Positions 37,663-47,438 of a DNA stretch of 48,640 bases are shown piece by piece. The notes beneath the pieces are model-generated. The model worked only from the letters and a program-made list of their open reading frames with translations, had not been told where the DNA came from and did not search any database. The translations under genes and the position numbers were made by a program. Position 1 is the stretch's first letter. The number at the start of each line of letters is the position of its first letter. Origin of the DNA: Actinomycetes bacterium (GTDB lineage Bacteria > Actinomycetota > Actinomycetes > Nanopelagicales > Nanopelagicaceae); the NCBI GenBank assembly GCA_025360085.1, contig JANYCW010000015.1, forward strand, positions 1 to 48,640, given 5' to 3'.

Positions 37663-38565
37663 TTATTTTTCCATCGCTTCTATGAGTTCATGTCTTCGCG
37701 GGGGCTCAGCCCCTGCACGTGAGCATGTTATTCCCGCCGCAATCGCGGCTATGTGTAGTAGTGCGTTGAGTTCGTGACCTTGAAGACCCGATACTGAGTG
37801 TTCAATAACTCCCTCAACAATAATTGCTCCCACCGTGTCGCCTGCACCCACAGAGTCGATTACAACGACCTTTTCGCCATCTACTTCTTCGAACCCATGC
37901 TCGGTAAATCCGATTAATCCACGCGCACCGCGGGTAACAATGACGCAGCTAACGCCTTGCTCAATCCAGCGATAAGCGACCTCATCCAAACTCTCATCTG
38001 GATATAACCATTTAATGTCCTCATCACTAACTTTTACAATAGATGAAATACTCACCCACTTTTCAACAGAGGCCGAATACGTTGTGCGCTCTGACATAAC
38101 CGATGGACGTACATTTGGATCAAAAATAATCGGCGCATATTCACCAACGTGCATCGCCCAATCAAATAAAACGCTTGCACTTGGCTCGATAATCGTGGCC
38201 AACGTACCGATATGGAGTACCGATGGCTTTAACACTGAAGGATCTGGCAACCATGATGCGTTAAAATCAAATGTTGCAGTGTCATTAATTAAAAATTGAT
38301 AACGTGCCACGCCTTTTGAATCTAAATCTACGCTCGCGGTACACGTGGGCAGATCACTAACCATACTGAGCTCTAAGCTAACTCCATCACGCATTAACTT
38401 TTTTCGTGCATTGACGCCATGGTTATCGGTCGAAAGACCACCGATAAAATCAACTTCATGTCCCAATCGCGCTAGCGCTCTAGCCGTATTAGCTGGACCC
38501 CCTCCAACAACTGCCCCGCTTGGCAAGATATCAATAAGAACTTCGCCAGCAACCCAGATACTCAA
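37663..38565 (-). CDS. PfkB-family carbohydrate kinase (fructokinase-like)
   Basis: 300 aa ribokinase-fold kinase. GGGPANTARALARLGHEVDFIGGLSTDNHG binds the sugar near the N-terminus, and VIDSVGAGDTVGAIIVEG holds the PfkB signature with the catalytic aspartate (about residue 248). Closest in feel to fructokinases; the sugar is not certain. A TTG start overlaps the stop of the UPF0303 gene (TTGA). With the mutarotase and the oxidoreductase it suggests catabolism of a free hexose. Confidence 0.9.
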   Translation of the reverse strand: MSIWVAGEVLIDILPSGAVVGGGPANTARALARLGHEVDFIGGLSTDNHGVNARKKLMRDGVSLELSMVSDLPTCTASVDLDSKGVARYQFLINDTATFDFNASWLPDPSVLKPSVLHIGTLATIIEPSASVLFDWAMHVGEYAPIIFDPNVRPSVMSERTTYSASVEKWVSISSIVKVSDEDIKWLYPDESLDEVAYRWIEQGVSCVIVTRGARGLIGFTEHGFEEVDGEKVVVIDSVGAGDTVGAIIVEGVIEHSVSGLQGHELNALLHIAAIAAGITCSRAGAEPPRRHELIEAMEK

Positions 38566-39053
38566 TTTAATTCACCTTTGCGTGCTAAAAATTCGGCAAT
38601 AACTTCAACACCCAGCAAATGATCTTGTATTTGAGGCAGGCCGCTAATGAGCAAAATGCCAACTAAACCAATGCCAGAAACATTTAAGGGCAGTGCTCCA
38701 CCATGGATTGCATGAGTCTCTTCTGGCATACCTTTAACTTCATACCAATTAATCTCCTGCTCCTCGGCTAGAACTCTTTCATACATCGTTGAATTCTTAG
38801 TTGCCAGAGTTACACGTGCTTTGCGTGCAATCCACGAATCATTTTCCGCCGTTGAACCTGGCAGTGATACATGAAAAACCACCCACTCTTCTAATCGAAC
38901 TTCGATTGCGATTGGCAGCGCGCGTTCGGTTGCAATGGCTTTGGCGATCTCCCCGATCTCAACTGCCTCGGCCTGCGTCAGCGATGTCAAAACCAAAGTG
39001 CGTGCTTCAAGGGCCAAACCCTCACTTGTGAAACCACCCGTTGTTTCGACCAC
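38562..39053 (-). CDS. UPF0303 / heme-degrading-domain (HbpS/GlcG-like) protein
   Basis: About 163 aa with GTG start at 39053, the usual UPF0303 length. FTSEGLALEARTLVLTSLTQAEAVEIGEIA, ALPIAIEVRLEEWVVFHVSLPGSTAENDSWIARKARV and HAIHGGALPLNVSGIGLVGILLISGLPQIQDH are the conserved blocks. Function unknown; relatives group with HbpS-like small-molecule binding proteins. A frame from 39116 is longer but would overlap the divergent aldo/keto reductase. A CACAAT hexamer lies 7 nt before the GTG. Confidence 0.85.
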   Translation of the reverse strand: MVETTGGFTSEGLALEARTLVLTSLTQAEAVEIGEIAKAIATERALPIAIEVRLEEWVVFHVSLPGSTAENDSWIARKARVTLATKNSTMYERVLAEEQEINWYEVKGMPEETHAIHGGALPLNVSGIGLVGILLISGLPQIQDHLLGVEVIAEFLARKGELN

Positions 39054-39068
39054 GGCGTAATTGTGCCT

Positions 39069-39074
39069 TATTGT
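39069..39074 (+). promoter_or_regulatory. -10 element of the aldo/keto reductase gene (leaderless)
   Basis: TATTGT ends 6 nt before ATG 39081. It argues against the in-frame GTG at 39063, which lies upstream of it. Confidence 0.6.
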
Positions 39075-39080
39075 GCGTAC

Positions 39081-40013
39081 ATGATTACTATTCCAGAGAC
39101 CGACCTTGTTGTTCACCCGTTATGCCTTGGGAGCAACATCTTCGGCTCTAATGCCGATGAGGCGCAATCACACGATGTTTTAGATGCCTATAGCGCTCAT
39201 GCCGGTAATTTCATTGATACGGCCGATGTTTACAATCAATGGGTAGAAGGTCATGTCGGTGGCGAATCTGAAACCATCATTGGATCGTGGATGAGATCCC
39301 GTGCCAACCGCGCGACTATGGTGATTGCAACAAAGGTTTCAAAAATGGATCGGCGTCCAGGGTTATCGGCTGCAAATATCTTTGCTGCCTGTGAAGAGTC
39401 ACTCAACCGCTTACAGAGTGATTACATTGATCTTTACTATAGCCATGAAGATGATGCCACGGTTCCTATGGAGGAGACTCTTGCCGCCTATGGCCAACTC
39501 ATCGCTCAGGGCAAAGTTCGCTATATAGCGGCCTCAAATTTTTTACCAGAGCGTCTTCGTCTTGCAATGAAAATTAGTGAAGAGAACTACTTGCCCGCAT
39601 ATTGCGCCGTGCAGGATTTATATAACTTAGTTGATCGCACAACGTACGAAAATGGGATGGCTCAAGTCGTGGCAGAGTTCGGAATATCAAATATTCCTTT
39701 TTATGGAATTGCTCGTGGATTTTTAAGCGGAAAATATCGCCCTGGAGTAACCGAGGTTGACTCAAAGCGAGCCGCAGGCGCACGGGAATATGCAACTGAA
39801 AAGGGTTTTGCCATCATTGCCGCAATGGACGAAATCTCACGTGCACACAATGATGCGCCTTTAGCCGCAATTGCTTTGGGTTGGCTTCGAGCACAACCCA
39901 CGGTCAGCGTGCCCATTGCATCGGCACGTACTGTTACACAGTTAAACGAGATTATTCAAGTTATTGAACTAACTTCTGAAGAGATTGAAAAATTAAATAG
40001 GGTCTCTACCTAG
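39081..40013 (+). CDS. Aldo/keto reductase
   Basis: 310 aa (beta/alpha)8 NADPH oxidoreductase. Catalytic tetrad: Asp/Tyr in FIDTADVYNQW, Lys in VIATKVSKM, His in YYSHEDD. The NADP-binding end is VPIASARTVTQLNEII. Closest to the YhdN/YajO-like group acting on sugar or aldehyde carbonyls; substrate unknown. Divergent from the UPF0303-PfkB-mutarotase operon, and convergent with the FN3/Ig protein. Confidence 0.92.
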   Translation: MITIPETDLVVHPLCLGSNIFGSNADEAQSHDVLDAYSAHAGNFIDTADVYNQWVEGHVGGESETIIGSWMRSRANRATMVIATKVSKMDRRPGLSAANIFAACEESLNRLQSDYIDLYYSHEDDATVPMEETLAAYGQLIAQGKVRYIAASNFLPERLRLAMKISEENYLPAYCAVQDLYNLVDRTTYENGMAQVVAEFGISNIPFYGIARGFLSGKYRPGVTEVDSKRAAGAREYATEKGFAIIAAMDEISRAHNDAPLAAIALGWLRAQPTVSVPIASARTVTQLNEIIQVIELTSEEIEKLNRVST

Positions 40014-40032
40014 ATTTTCTACAGGGCACCGC

Positions 40033-43000
40033 TTAAGTACTTAAATTTTGTGACGTTAATGTATATACCGAGCTTGAACCAGTATTTGTCGTTAACGTTT
40101 CACGAACTCGGATTCGATATCCAACATCACCCGCCACGATCAAATACGAAGTACCCGTTGCGCCAGAGATGACACTCCATGAAGCCCCACCATCGGCCGA
40201 TCGCTCCCATTGGTAGGTTTGGAAAGTACCGTTTGTCGTGCTCGGCCAGAGGCCTCTGGTGGTTGTAAAGGTGGAACCGACAGTTGTTGTGTCATTAAGA
40301 ATCGGAAGTGTTGTTGGAGCCGATGGTGGCAAGAAGCCTTCAATAGAGGCTGATGTAACTGTTGAAGTATCTGCCGCATTTACTGCGGCAACAATAACCC
40401 GAATTTTAGCGTTGCAGATATCGAATGTTGGCAGATAAGTCGAAGTTGCCCAACTGCCTATATTTATCCAAGAAATGCCATCGGTCGAACTCTGCCACTG
40501 GTATGCAAAGGAAGTTGGTGAATTAACCCAAGTTCCGGTGGTAACGGATTGTGTCGAGCCAATTCTCAATGTCCCCGAGATAACTGGTAAAACGGTGTTA
40601 CTTGGTGCCCCAACTTTGGCAGTGGCAGCTGAATAGGCAGTACCCGTAATCGCCCCTGAAGAAATTGAGTTAGTCACCTGGACTCGAACCATGCCTTCAC
40701 TACCAGTAACGACATAAGTACTGTTGGTTGCACTAGAAATGTTTGTCCATGTCGAGCCGCTGTTAACACTGCTTTGCCATTGGTAACTAAAAGTGCCACT
40801 TGTGGACCAGGTACCTGTCGAAGCGGTCAATGCTGATCCGACCGTTAACGAGCCTGTAATTACTGGCAAAACAGAGTTAGTCACATTAGAGGCTGGAACA
40901 ACTACCGTTGCTGCAGTATTTGCCGTCGTTTGATAAACGACTGCTGAACCAGAGGTGTAGTTACCAAAAACTTGCGTTCGAATATAAAGCCCTGACTCTG
41001 CGGATGTGAGGGTATAGGACGACGATGCAGCACCGACTATTGCGTTCCAAGTAGATGAATCACTGCTGGATTGCCATTGATAAGTATTTGTTGTTGCGTT
41101 GAACCACGTACCATTTGAAACCGAGAGTGTGGCCCCAACCCGGACCGTGCCCGAGATTGTTGGAAGTGTCGAGTTGCTCACGGCTAGAACTGTGCCGCGA
41201 GAGGCAGTCGTAACCGATAAAGATCCTTGGGCAGTCGTTGCGGTGACAGTAACGGAAATTGCCTTTCCAATATCAGCATCAACAAGTGTGTACGTGGACG
41301 AGACTCCATTAGTTGTAATACTTGTACTATCACGTTTCCATTGGAAACCAAGGACTATGGAAAATGGTGAGACCCAAGTTCCATCAGTAGCCTCTAATAA
41401 CTGTCCCTTAACAAAGTTTCCGCGTATAACTGGTGCCACTGTGTTATAGCCAACTGCACCAATGGTAGTTTGCGCCGCAAAAACTGTTCCAGTTCCATTT
41501 GTATTTGTTGCCGTAATTTTAATTCTCAATAATTGAGCAATATCAACAGTTGCAACGACATAGGTCAAACTTGTCGCACCAGATATATCGTTCCACACTG
41601 GAGTCGATAAATCGGCCGAACGTTGCCATTGATATGTATAAGACGAAACCGCCGGCACCGCAGTCCAAATACCCGCTGTACTTGTAAGCGTTGCTCCCAC
41701 AATTGGGTTTAGAGCATAAGGAAGAGTAATAACGGGGTTTGTATTAATTGCTGGCTTATATGAAGTATCAATAAGCGTTGCCACTGAAACCTCTTTGAGC
41801 TCTGTAGTCGTTGTGACTTGCGAGCCGTTGAGATAATTCGCCCTCACACCAAGTCTGTAAGTAACGCCTGGTGCCAGAGAAGAAAATCCGTAGGAAAGCG
41901 TGGTTGGTGAGATCGATGAAGCTATCACTAAGCCATCTTTAAGAACTTCATACGACGTCGCGGCTGAAATTGCGCTCCAACCCAATGTTATTGATGTGGT
42001 CGTAATGTTTGATGTTACGACCGAAGATATACCTGCGGTTAACGTCGTAAATACCGCTAAAGGCGAGGCTATTGACTTGTTATTTCCATTGACAACCACA
42101 AATCCCACTGAGTAACCAGTCAAGGGTGCTAGACCGGTAAATTGAGTCGAAGTAATACTGGAGTTAATGCTCTTTGTTGCAACGACATTTGTACCCAGTG
42201 CGTCATACAACGTAACTGTATAAGAAGTGGCTTTAGGCGCCAGAGCCCAACTTACCGTGGCAGCTACCGACGTTACAGTTGAAACTGTCGGCACAGTCGG
42301 ATTGGCCAAAATCTCCTGATCAGTTTTAACATTAATTTTTTCAGATGCCTCGGTCACTACATCGGTAAAGACCGCTTCAACCCAATAATCCGCCGCAACA
42401 TCGGGTAACAATGACTTAACGGCGTATGAAGTAGTTTTTGCACTACCTAAGAAAACACTGTTTTTATAGACGTTATAACTAGTTGCACCGTCAACACCTA
42501 TCCACTCTAAAAGAAAAGAGTTAGTGTTGATCTGAGAGGCTTTTAGCGATGTCGGCCCCGACGTAAGTGTTGAAAATTCAAATAACGGTGTCGGCTCACC
42601 TTTATTGGCTCCAGAGATGGGACGGACAGAGAACTGACCGACAGCGCCCGGTTTTAATCCAGTGAAAGTGAAATTAGGCGTCTTTGTTCGCTTTGGCACG
42701 TTATTGTTGAGAGTGACGTCGTAACCAGTTGCACCGACGGTCTCTTCCCAAGCAACTTCAACCGATGTGTGAGTGGTTTTAACAATGCTTACATTGTTTA
42801 CTGGATCACCAAGGGTAGTAAATCCCTTCGAGTTTGACCACGCGCCTTTAGCTACTCCTTTAGATTTAACGCGAACGTTGTATTTCGTATACGCGTTGAG
42901 CGTATTTGTAATAGTAGTATCTGCTGAACGAAGGACGCGTGTGAAGGGCACCGGAAAAACACTGGAAAATTCAATTTCAAAAAAAGCGCCCTTGGGTAAC

Positions 43001-43155
43001 TTAGGTGAACTCCACTGAACGGTGGCCGTACTTGCCACGACGCTGACGCTTAAAACTTTGGGCTTTACTACCCGAGGTGCAGCCTGGGCCGCGGGAAGAA
43101 GGTTTGACAACAAAACAGCAAGCGCGAGCGCGCAGATTTTGTTGGCATATTTCAC
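40033..43155 (-). CDS. Large exported FN3 / Ig-like repeat protein
   Basis: About 1040 aa. Signal peptide with AQA cleavage site (residues about 1-26), then five fibronectin type III domains (about 30-465), then six Ig-like repeats of about 95 residues (about 465-1040), each with the plan PVISGTL..G..L....GTW....YQWQSS...W..I.GA..STY. No LPXTG, no C-terminal helix and no enzyme domain, so it is secreted or held non-covalently; adhesion or matrix function is by analogy. GTG 43155 is chosen because TACAAT ends 6 nt before it; the TTG two codons earlier has no signal. Serine/threonine-rich throughout. Confidence 0.9.
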   Translation of the reverse strand: MKYANKICALALAVLLSNLLPAAQAAPRVVKPKVLSVSVVASTATVQWSSPKLPKGAFFEIEFSSVFPVPFTRVLRSADTTITNTLNAYTKYNVRVKSKGVAKGAWSNSKGFTTLGDPVNNVSIVKTTHTSVEVAWEETVGATGYDVTLNNNVPKRTKTPNFTFTGLKPGAVGQFSVRPISGANKGEPTPLFEFSTLTSGPTSLKASQINTNSFLLEWIGVDGATSYNVYKNSVFLGSAKTTSYAVKSLLPDVAADYWVEAVFTDVVTEASEKINVKTDQEILANPTVPTVSTVTSVAATVSWALAPKATSYTVTLYDALGTNVVATKSINSSITSTQFTGLAPLTGYSVGFVVVNGNNKSIASPLAVFTTLTAGISSVVTSNITTTSITLGWSAISAATSYEVLKDGLVIASSISPTTLSYGFSSLAPGVTYRLGVRANYLNGSQVTTTTELKEVSVATLIDTSYKPAINTNPVITLPYALNPIVGATLTSTAGIWTAVPAVSSYTYQWQRSADLSTPVWNDISGATSLTYVVATVDIAQLLRIKITATNTNGTGTVFAAQTTIGAVGYNTVAPVIRGNFVKGQLLEATDGTWVSPFSIVLGFQWKRDSTSITTNGVSSTYTLVDADIGKAISVTVTATTAQGSLSVTTASRGTVLAVSNSTLPTISGTVRVGATLSVSNGTWFNATTNTYQWQSSSDSSTWNAIVGAASSSYTLTSAESGLYIRTQVFGNYTSGSAVVYQTTANTAATVVVPASNVTNSVLPVITGSLTVGSALTASTGTWSTSGTFSYQWQSSVNSGSTWTNISSATNSTYVVTGSEGMVRVQVTNSISSGAITGTAYSAATAKVGAPSNTVLPVISGTLRIGSTQSVTTGTWVNSPTSFAYQWQSSTDGISWINIGSWATSTYLPTFDICNAKIRVIVAAVNAADTSTVTSASIEGFLPPSAPTTLPILNDTTTVGSTFTTTRGLWPSTTNGTFQTYQWERSADGGASWSVISGATGTSYLIVAGDVGYRIRVRETLTTNTGSSSVYTLTSQNLST

Positions 43156-43161
43156 CTCCAA

Positions 43162-43167
43162 ATTGTA
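43162..43167 (-). promoter_or_regulatory. -10 element of the FN3/Ig protein gene
   Basis: Minus-strand TACAAT ends 6 nt before GTG 43155. The rest of the gap to 43320 holds no gene or repeat that I can support. Confidence 0.6.
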
Positions 43168-43320
43168 CGCTACTCAACCAGTAAACGCATTTCGAGCTCT
43201 GCTTTAACCTCTTTTTTTACTCACTTTTCCCATAGAAAGTTACGCGGGTTACACTCGGACGTTGTTAGGAAAGTATATTTTTTCCAGAATCTTCAATTTT
43301 TGCTCTACCACGTCAGCCCT

Positions 43321-45948
43321 CTATCCGCGAAGTCGGTTGGCTAAAACCACCGCCATATCCAACCAACTCGAAATTTGAGAATCGCTAAATTCACTCTCAC
43401 CCGACTTCATGACATAGAGGCCAGTGAAAATTGCTCCATTGAATTGATAAATTCCGAGGAGTTGCCGTGCACTCATGCCACTGTCAATCTGCGTGCGAAC
43501 CAGCACGCGAGAGTTTTCAGGCAGTAACCCTTGCGGCAGATTTTTAATCTCGCTAAAGAGATAAGACATTTGTCCGCCGGCTGGATTCTTAAAACCCTTG
43601 TCAATCTGACACGCAGCCAACGCCGTTACAAGCTCGCGTTGTGCGCTTTGGGCAGCCCCAACCGATGAGTATCGAACGACTTCGGATGATAGAAATGAAT
43701 AAGGAGAATCATTTTTTGTCGCGATAACTTGGCGGCGCTCGATACGATCTTTTTCAGATTTATACACTCCATTACACAAATCCAGCGAAGGGTCAATCAA
43801 AGTTGTTCCGTCATTCATAGGGAGAACTTTCCATTCTTGACTTAAATCACTTGCCGAAAAACCGTATTTAGCTAAAGCAACTTGTTTTGCATCACTCAAA
43901 GATGGATCTGTAATTGTGGGTTGACGATCTATGTCTTTCGAGTCCGTAAAACTGGCCTTTATCGATGCCAGACCAATGAGAACAAAGTCGCTTCCACTAA
44001 CTCGTATAACTTTTCTTCCAATACCTGTGTCAACACTGGCACCTATCCGAAGTTTTGTAACCTTTGAATCGGGAACAGTAGCTAAAATTTTTGTACCGGA
44101 TGTGATCATCGCGGCACCTGTGCCGACCAATACATCAATGCGATCCTGCACTGAAAACGATGCCGTACATTTTCCACTGCACTTAAGTGCACCGGTTCCA
44201 AATGAAATGCCGGCCGATAACCACTTTCCGGTGCGAGAAGATTTATCGGCCGGTGCTAAAACGTTAACTACGGATAAATCACCAGAAATACCATTACCGA
44301 GGCAGTCAAAGATCTGAGCGGTGACATGTAATAGGACACCGTCAGTTAATTTGATTACTGGTGCACTCTTAGCCGTGCTACTTTGCAAAATTAAGCCATC
44401 GCTATTTACTAGGTTTGTTAGGCAAAGACCACTGCCGATATCCTTTGCCCCAGTCCATGTAGTTGAAATTTGGTCACCACTAATAGTTGAGATACGTACG
44501 TCACTCGTCACCACCGGACGCCCTAGATCAATAGTGATCTTCATAGACGGCGACCACTGGCTCACATTGCCCGCCACATCGGTAGCACGAAGTGCAAACG
44601 TGTATGTGCCTTCGGGAAGATCTCGCACATGCACGGTGAGAGGGGCGCTAAAGGGGTTCAGGTAAGTGGGGCGCCAGTTATCAATGGGTGTTATGGGAAG
44701 GTCTTTAATTTTTCCATCTATCAACCCTTGAAAAGATGCAATTGCAGTATCGGCATCGGTATAGCCGCGTTTTGTAATTTCAATGCCAGGAAATCGCCAC
44801 TCGCTAAAAGGCAGTAAAACGGGCACCGGCGGCGGAGTTACATCGGGCTTGATTTTCACCGCAACCATTGCGCCAGTTTCGGAGGCCACCGTGCTAAATG
44901 AGATGTTTCCTGAATACGTGGCGGCGGTTAATGCCGTCATCGAACCATTAATGAATTTCGAATTAGAGTATCTATACGAATCGAGATTGAGCATCCAAAC
45001 ATCGGTGCTCAACTCCTCGCCAAATTCGTTAGCAGTCGTATCTTCTGGATTGAGTGAGACCACCGAGGCTATTGGCGGAGGATCTATTCGAAAAATTACC
45101 AGGCCAGGTTTGTAACCAACTCCACTTAATGTTCGTCGATACTCAATCCAATACGCTGCATTACCGTCGCGTAAAAAAATTGCACGTATGCCTTGCGCAA
45201 AATCCGATGGAACAAGATTAACACTTTCGCTCTGCCAAATTTGTTTTACTTGCGAATCTTCGAGTAGCCCCATTCGCCATTGATGATATGTATTGAGGGG
45301 AGAGTTGGTTGCCTTATTTCCCATTACATCAACGGTGCCACCGTATTCAACGGCTTTGCACGTGTCACTCCATGCACCATCTTTTTTACCGTCATCGCAG
45401 CGTAGAAAATTAGTGTGTCCTAAACCAAAAGTGTGTCCGAGCTCGTGCACGATGATAAATGCCTCACCCGAATCATGGAGAACTACAGTTCCTTTTCTTG
45501 AAGTTGAGCTGCCTAAAGGAGCCCGTCCAGACCAGATGCAACCGGCTTTTGGCGATGCAATCATCAGATATCGCTTGCTGTAATCATCAATACCTAAACG
45601 TCTATAGGCCTCGGCGCGAACAAAGCTCATGAACTCTGATGCTGCTGCCCCCGAACAAGCCATTTTGGCATTCAGTGCGATTGCATCGCTCAAAATCTTT
45701 CCTGAGACAAATGAAACACTTCGGTCCTGAGTATTACCGACAAGTGTTGTGAAGGATTTCCAGCTCGCATTGACCTCTGTATTAACGACGACCGCCAGTT
45801 GTTCAACAGTGACAGGAAGAGGTGCTGAGCCCGCCCAGCTCACCGAAACGATATCTATAACGCGCTCATCAACGGCCAACGCTGGAGTTAAACCAAGACT
45901 GGCAATGCCAACAAGCATCACAGCGACTACGGAGATGCGCTTTCTCAT
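43321..45948 (-). CDS. Exported metzincin-type zinc metalloprotease
   Basis: About 875 aa with a signal peptide (SVVAVMLVGIASLGLTPALA). The zinc motif HELGHTFGLGH (about residues 168-178) is the HExxHxxGxxH of metzincins, followed about 30 residues on by a plausible Met-turn, VDVMGN. The region around it (GTVVLHDSGEAFIIVHELGH) recalls gametolysin (M11)-like peptidases. A PDVTPPPVP linker follows (about 380), then beta-rich domains (YTFALRATDVAGNVSQWSPSM) and an unassigned C-terminal domain. It would cleave external proteins. ATG 45948 is chosen by the -10 hexamer; the frame from 45987 overlaps apbE. Confidence 0.87.
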   Translation of the reverse strand: MRKRISVVAVMLVGIASLGLTPALAVDERVIDIVSVSWAGSAPLPVTVEQLAVVVNTEVNASWKSFTTLVGNTQDRSVSFVSGKILSDAIALNAKMACSGAAASEFMSFVRAEAYRRLGIDDYSKRYLMIASPKAGCIWSGRAPLGSSTSRKGTVVLHDSGEAFIIVHELGHTFGLGHTNFLRCDDGKKDGAWSDTCKAVEYGGTVDVMGNKATNSPLNTYHQWRMGLLEDSQVKQIWQSESVNLVPSDFAQGIRAIFLRDGNAAYWIEYRRTLSGVGYKPGLVIFRIDPPPIASVVSLNPEDTTANEFGEELSTDVWMLNLDSYRYSNSKFINGSMTALTAATYSGNISFSTVASETGAMVAVKIKPDVTPPPVPVLLPFSEWRFPGIEITKRGYTDADTAIASFQGLIDGKIKDLPITPIDNWRPTYLNPFSAPLTVHVRDLPEGTYTFALRATDVAGNVSQWSPSMKITIDLGRPVVTSDVRISTISGDQISTTWTGAKDIGSGLCLTNLVNSDGLILQSSTAKSAPVIKLTDGVLLHVTAQIFDCLGNGISGDLSVVNVLAPADKSSRTGKWLSAGISFGTGALKCSGKCTASFSVQDRIDVLVGTGAAMITSGTKILATVPDSKVTKLRIGASVDTGIGRKVIRVSGSDFVLIGLASIKASFTDSKDIDRQPTITDPSLSDAKQVALAKYGFSASDLSQEWKVLPMNDGTTLIDPSLDLCNGVYKSEKDRIERRQVIATKNDSPYSFLSSEVVRYSSVGAAQSAQRELVTALAACQIDKGFKNPAGGQMSYLFSEIKNLPQGLLPENSRVLVRTQIDSGMSARQLLGIYQFNGAIFTGLYVMKSGESEFSDSQISSWLDMAVVLANRLRG

Positions 45949-45955
45949 GGAGATG

Positions 45956-45961
45956 ATTTTA
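45956..45961 (-). promoter_or_regulatory. -10 element of the metalloprotease gene
   Basis: Minus-strand TAAAAT ends 7 nt before ATG 45948. Confidence 0.5.
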
Positions 45962-45974
45962 TATCTCGTATGCA

Positions 45975-46736
45975 CTAATTGCTCCATGAGGTACCTTCGT
46001 AACGATCAATGGCCCACACCTGATAACCCGCAAGCTCGTCCTGACCAAACCACTTGGCGGCCTCTGTGCCCGCGACCATCACGGACGTTGCCAGCGCGTC
46101 GCATAGCCAGCCTTTTTCGCCAACGATGGTCGCAGACTTTGCCCCGATTGCAATCATTCCCGTGTATGGATCGGTGATGTGCGCCCCACGTTCATAGGTT
46201 CCTGAAGTGGCAATCGCACCGTTAGTAATGTCAAAAATCTTTAGAACCTCGGCCCGATTATCAGGATTAACTACACCGATTTTCCACGGCTTGATTTCAC
46301 GCGCATCAGGGTCAAAATAGCCGCCTCGAAGAGCTAAATCTCCGGCGGCATTTACCTGCACATGCTCTGCCCCAGCGGCCATCAACATATCGGCACAGAT
46401 ATCGGCGGCCCACCCTTTAACTAAACCGGATGGATCAAAACCATCTGCGACTTTCCATGGATCAAAAGCACCGTCGCTTAAATAATTAGCTTTGGCACAT
46501 AAATCCCAAACTTCTCGCACATAATCAGGACAGACATCGATTGTGGTTTTACCACGGCGTAATCGAGAGACCCACGAACTATCGATGTACGTTGAAAAAT
46601 CTTCATCGACTTTCTTACAAAACTCAATAACTTTTTGCAGACCGGCGTGCAAGCTACTTTCACTTGCAATTCTCGACGAACAATCCACATCCACTACCGT
46701 TCCCCAGACTGGAAACTGCTCGCGCACATGATTCAT
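45975..46736 (-). CDS. apbE: FAD:protein FMN transferase (ApbE)
   Basis: 253 aa. Transfers FMN from FAD onto a Thr/Ser of target proteins outside the cytoplasm. VDEDFSTYIDSSWVSRLRRG, DGAFDPWKVADGFDPSGLVKGWAAD, VNAAGDLALRGG (nucleotide binding), and ATSGTYERGAHITDPYTG (Mg-binding region) are ApbE marks. No clear signal peptide: the chain starts directly MNHVREQFPVWG. The next genes upstream encode an FMN-binding-domain protein and a ferric-reductase-like protein, its likely substrate and partner. Confidence 0.94.
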   Translation of the reverse strand: MNHVREQFPVWGTVVDVDCSSRIASESSLHAGLQKVIEFCKKVDEDFSTYIDSSWVSRLRRGKTTIDVCPDYVREVWDLCAKANYLSDGAFDPWKVADGFDPSGLVKGWAADICADMLMAAGAEHVQVNAAGDLALRGGYFDPDAREIKPWKIGVVNPDNRAEVLKIFDITNGAIATSGTYERGAHITDPYTGMIAIGAKSATIVGEKGWLCDALATSVMVAGTEAAKWFGQDELAGYQVWAIDRYEGTSWSN

Positions 46737-46742
46737 TATCTG

Positions 46743-46748
46743 AGCCTA
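46743..46748 (-). promoter_or_regulatory. -10 element of apbE (leaderless)
   Basis: Minus-strand TAGGCT ends 6 nt before ATG 46736. Confidence 0.55.
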
Positions 46749-46757
46749 TCGGCCACT

Positions 46758-47405
46758 CTATATGCCCGCTTTAGCTAGTGCCCCTTGCAAGGATGTATAC
46801 CAACCATAGGAAGTGTATGAAGCACCTGAAGCACCTTGAATATTTGCACTTTGGGCCGCTAACGTCTGCTTCTTTAAAACGGGCAATGCCATATCGGTGT
46901 AACGACTATTTCGTCCAGTTGGTGCCTGCAAAGCCGTAGCATCGGTGATGCGTCCATCTTTAACTGTTATTTGAACTTGTACCGTTCCATAGTTTACAAA
47001 GATCGTAGGCCCGACAAATGTTCCAGTGACGCTCTTTGATGCAGGCGTAGCTGCCGGCGTTGGTGCAACGGTTTTTGTTACAACTGCAGTTGGACTGGTT
47101 CTCGCTGCGCCATTATTTGAATTTTTTGTTGCACTTGCCGATGCGGAGGCTTTTTTTGTGGCGTTAGCTTTATTCGTTGCCTTCTGGGTAGCTGATTTTT
47201 TTGTTGCAACGGGTTTAGCCGCACTTTGGGTAGGCGTTGCTTGAGCACTGTTTGTCGTAGTTGGAGAGTTTGTCGCAGTGCCACCGATTGCCCCTGCCCC
47301 ACTAATAGCTAAGTTGCCGGAGGAGTTCAACTGTGGTGGTGTAATAGCCATGACGGCACTGAGGCCACCTAAGGTGCCCCCAACAATCAATAATGTTCGC
47401 TTCAT
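46758..47405 (-). CDS. Exported FMN-binding-domain protein with Ala/Thr/Lys-rich linker
   Basis: 215 aa. An N-terminal hydrophobic segment (LLIVGGTLGGLSAVMAI) exports or anchors it; residues about 40-125 are a low-complexity Ala/Thr/Ser/Lys linker; the C-terminal 85 residues are an FMN_bind domain (GPTIFVNYGTVQVQITVKDGRITDA) ending with GASGASYTSYGW (about 191-202). That motif corresponds to the SGAT-type site where ApbE attaches FMN; here the acceptor would be Ser or Thr. AAGGAGG lies 7 nt before ATG 47405. Confidence 0.9.
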   Translation of the reverse strand: MKRTLLIVGGTLGGLSAVMAITPPQLNSSGNLAISGAGAIGGTATNSPTTTNSAQATPTQSAAKPVATKKSATQKATNKANATKKASASASATKNSNNGAARTSPTAVVTKTVAPTPAATPASKSVTGTFVGPTIFVNYGTVQVQITVKDGRITDATALQAPTGRNSRYTDMALPVLKKQTLAAQSANIQGASGASYTSYGWYTSLQGALAKAGI

Positions 47406-47438
47406 CGTGAGGCCTCCTTATGAAAAGTGAGTTGATAC

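Noticed and set aside
40033-40044. 12-bp palindrome TTAAGTACTTAA between convergent genes as a terminator.
   Set aside because: A short AT-rich palindrome without loop or U-tract that overlaps the stop codon and final codons of the FN3/Ig gene; likely chance.
40033-43155. The regular repeats as a CRISPR or tandem DNA repeat array.
   Set aside because: The repetition is at protein level (about 95-residue Ig-like domains), with diverged DNA and an intact reading frame.
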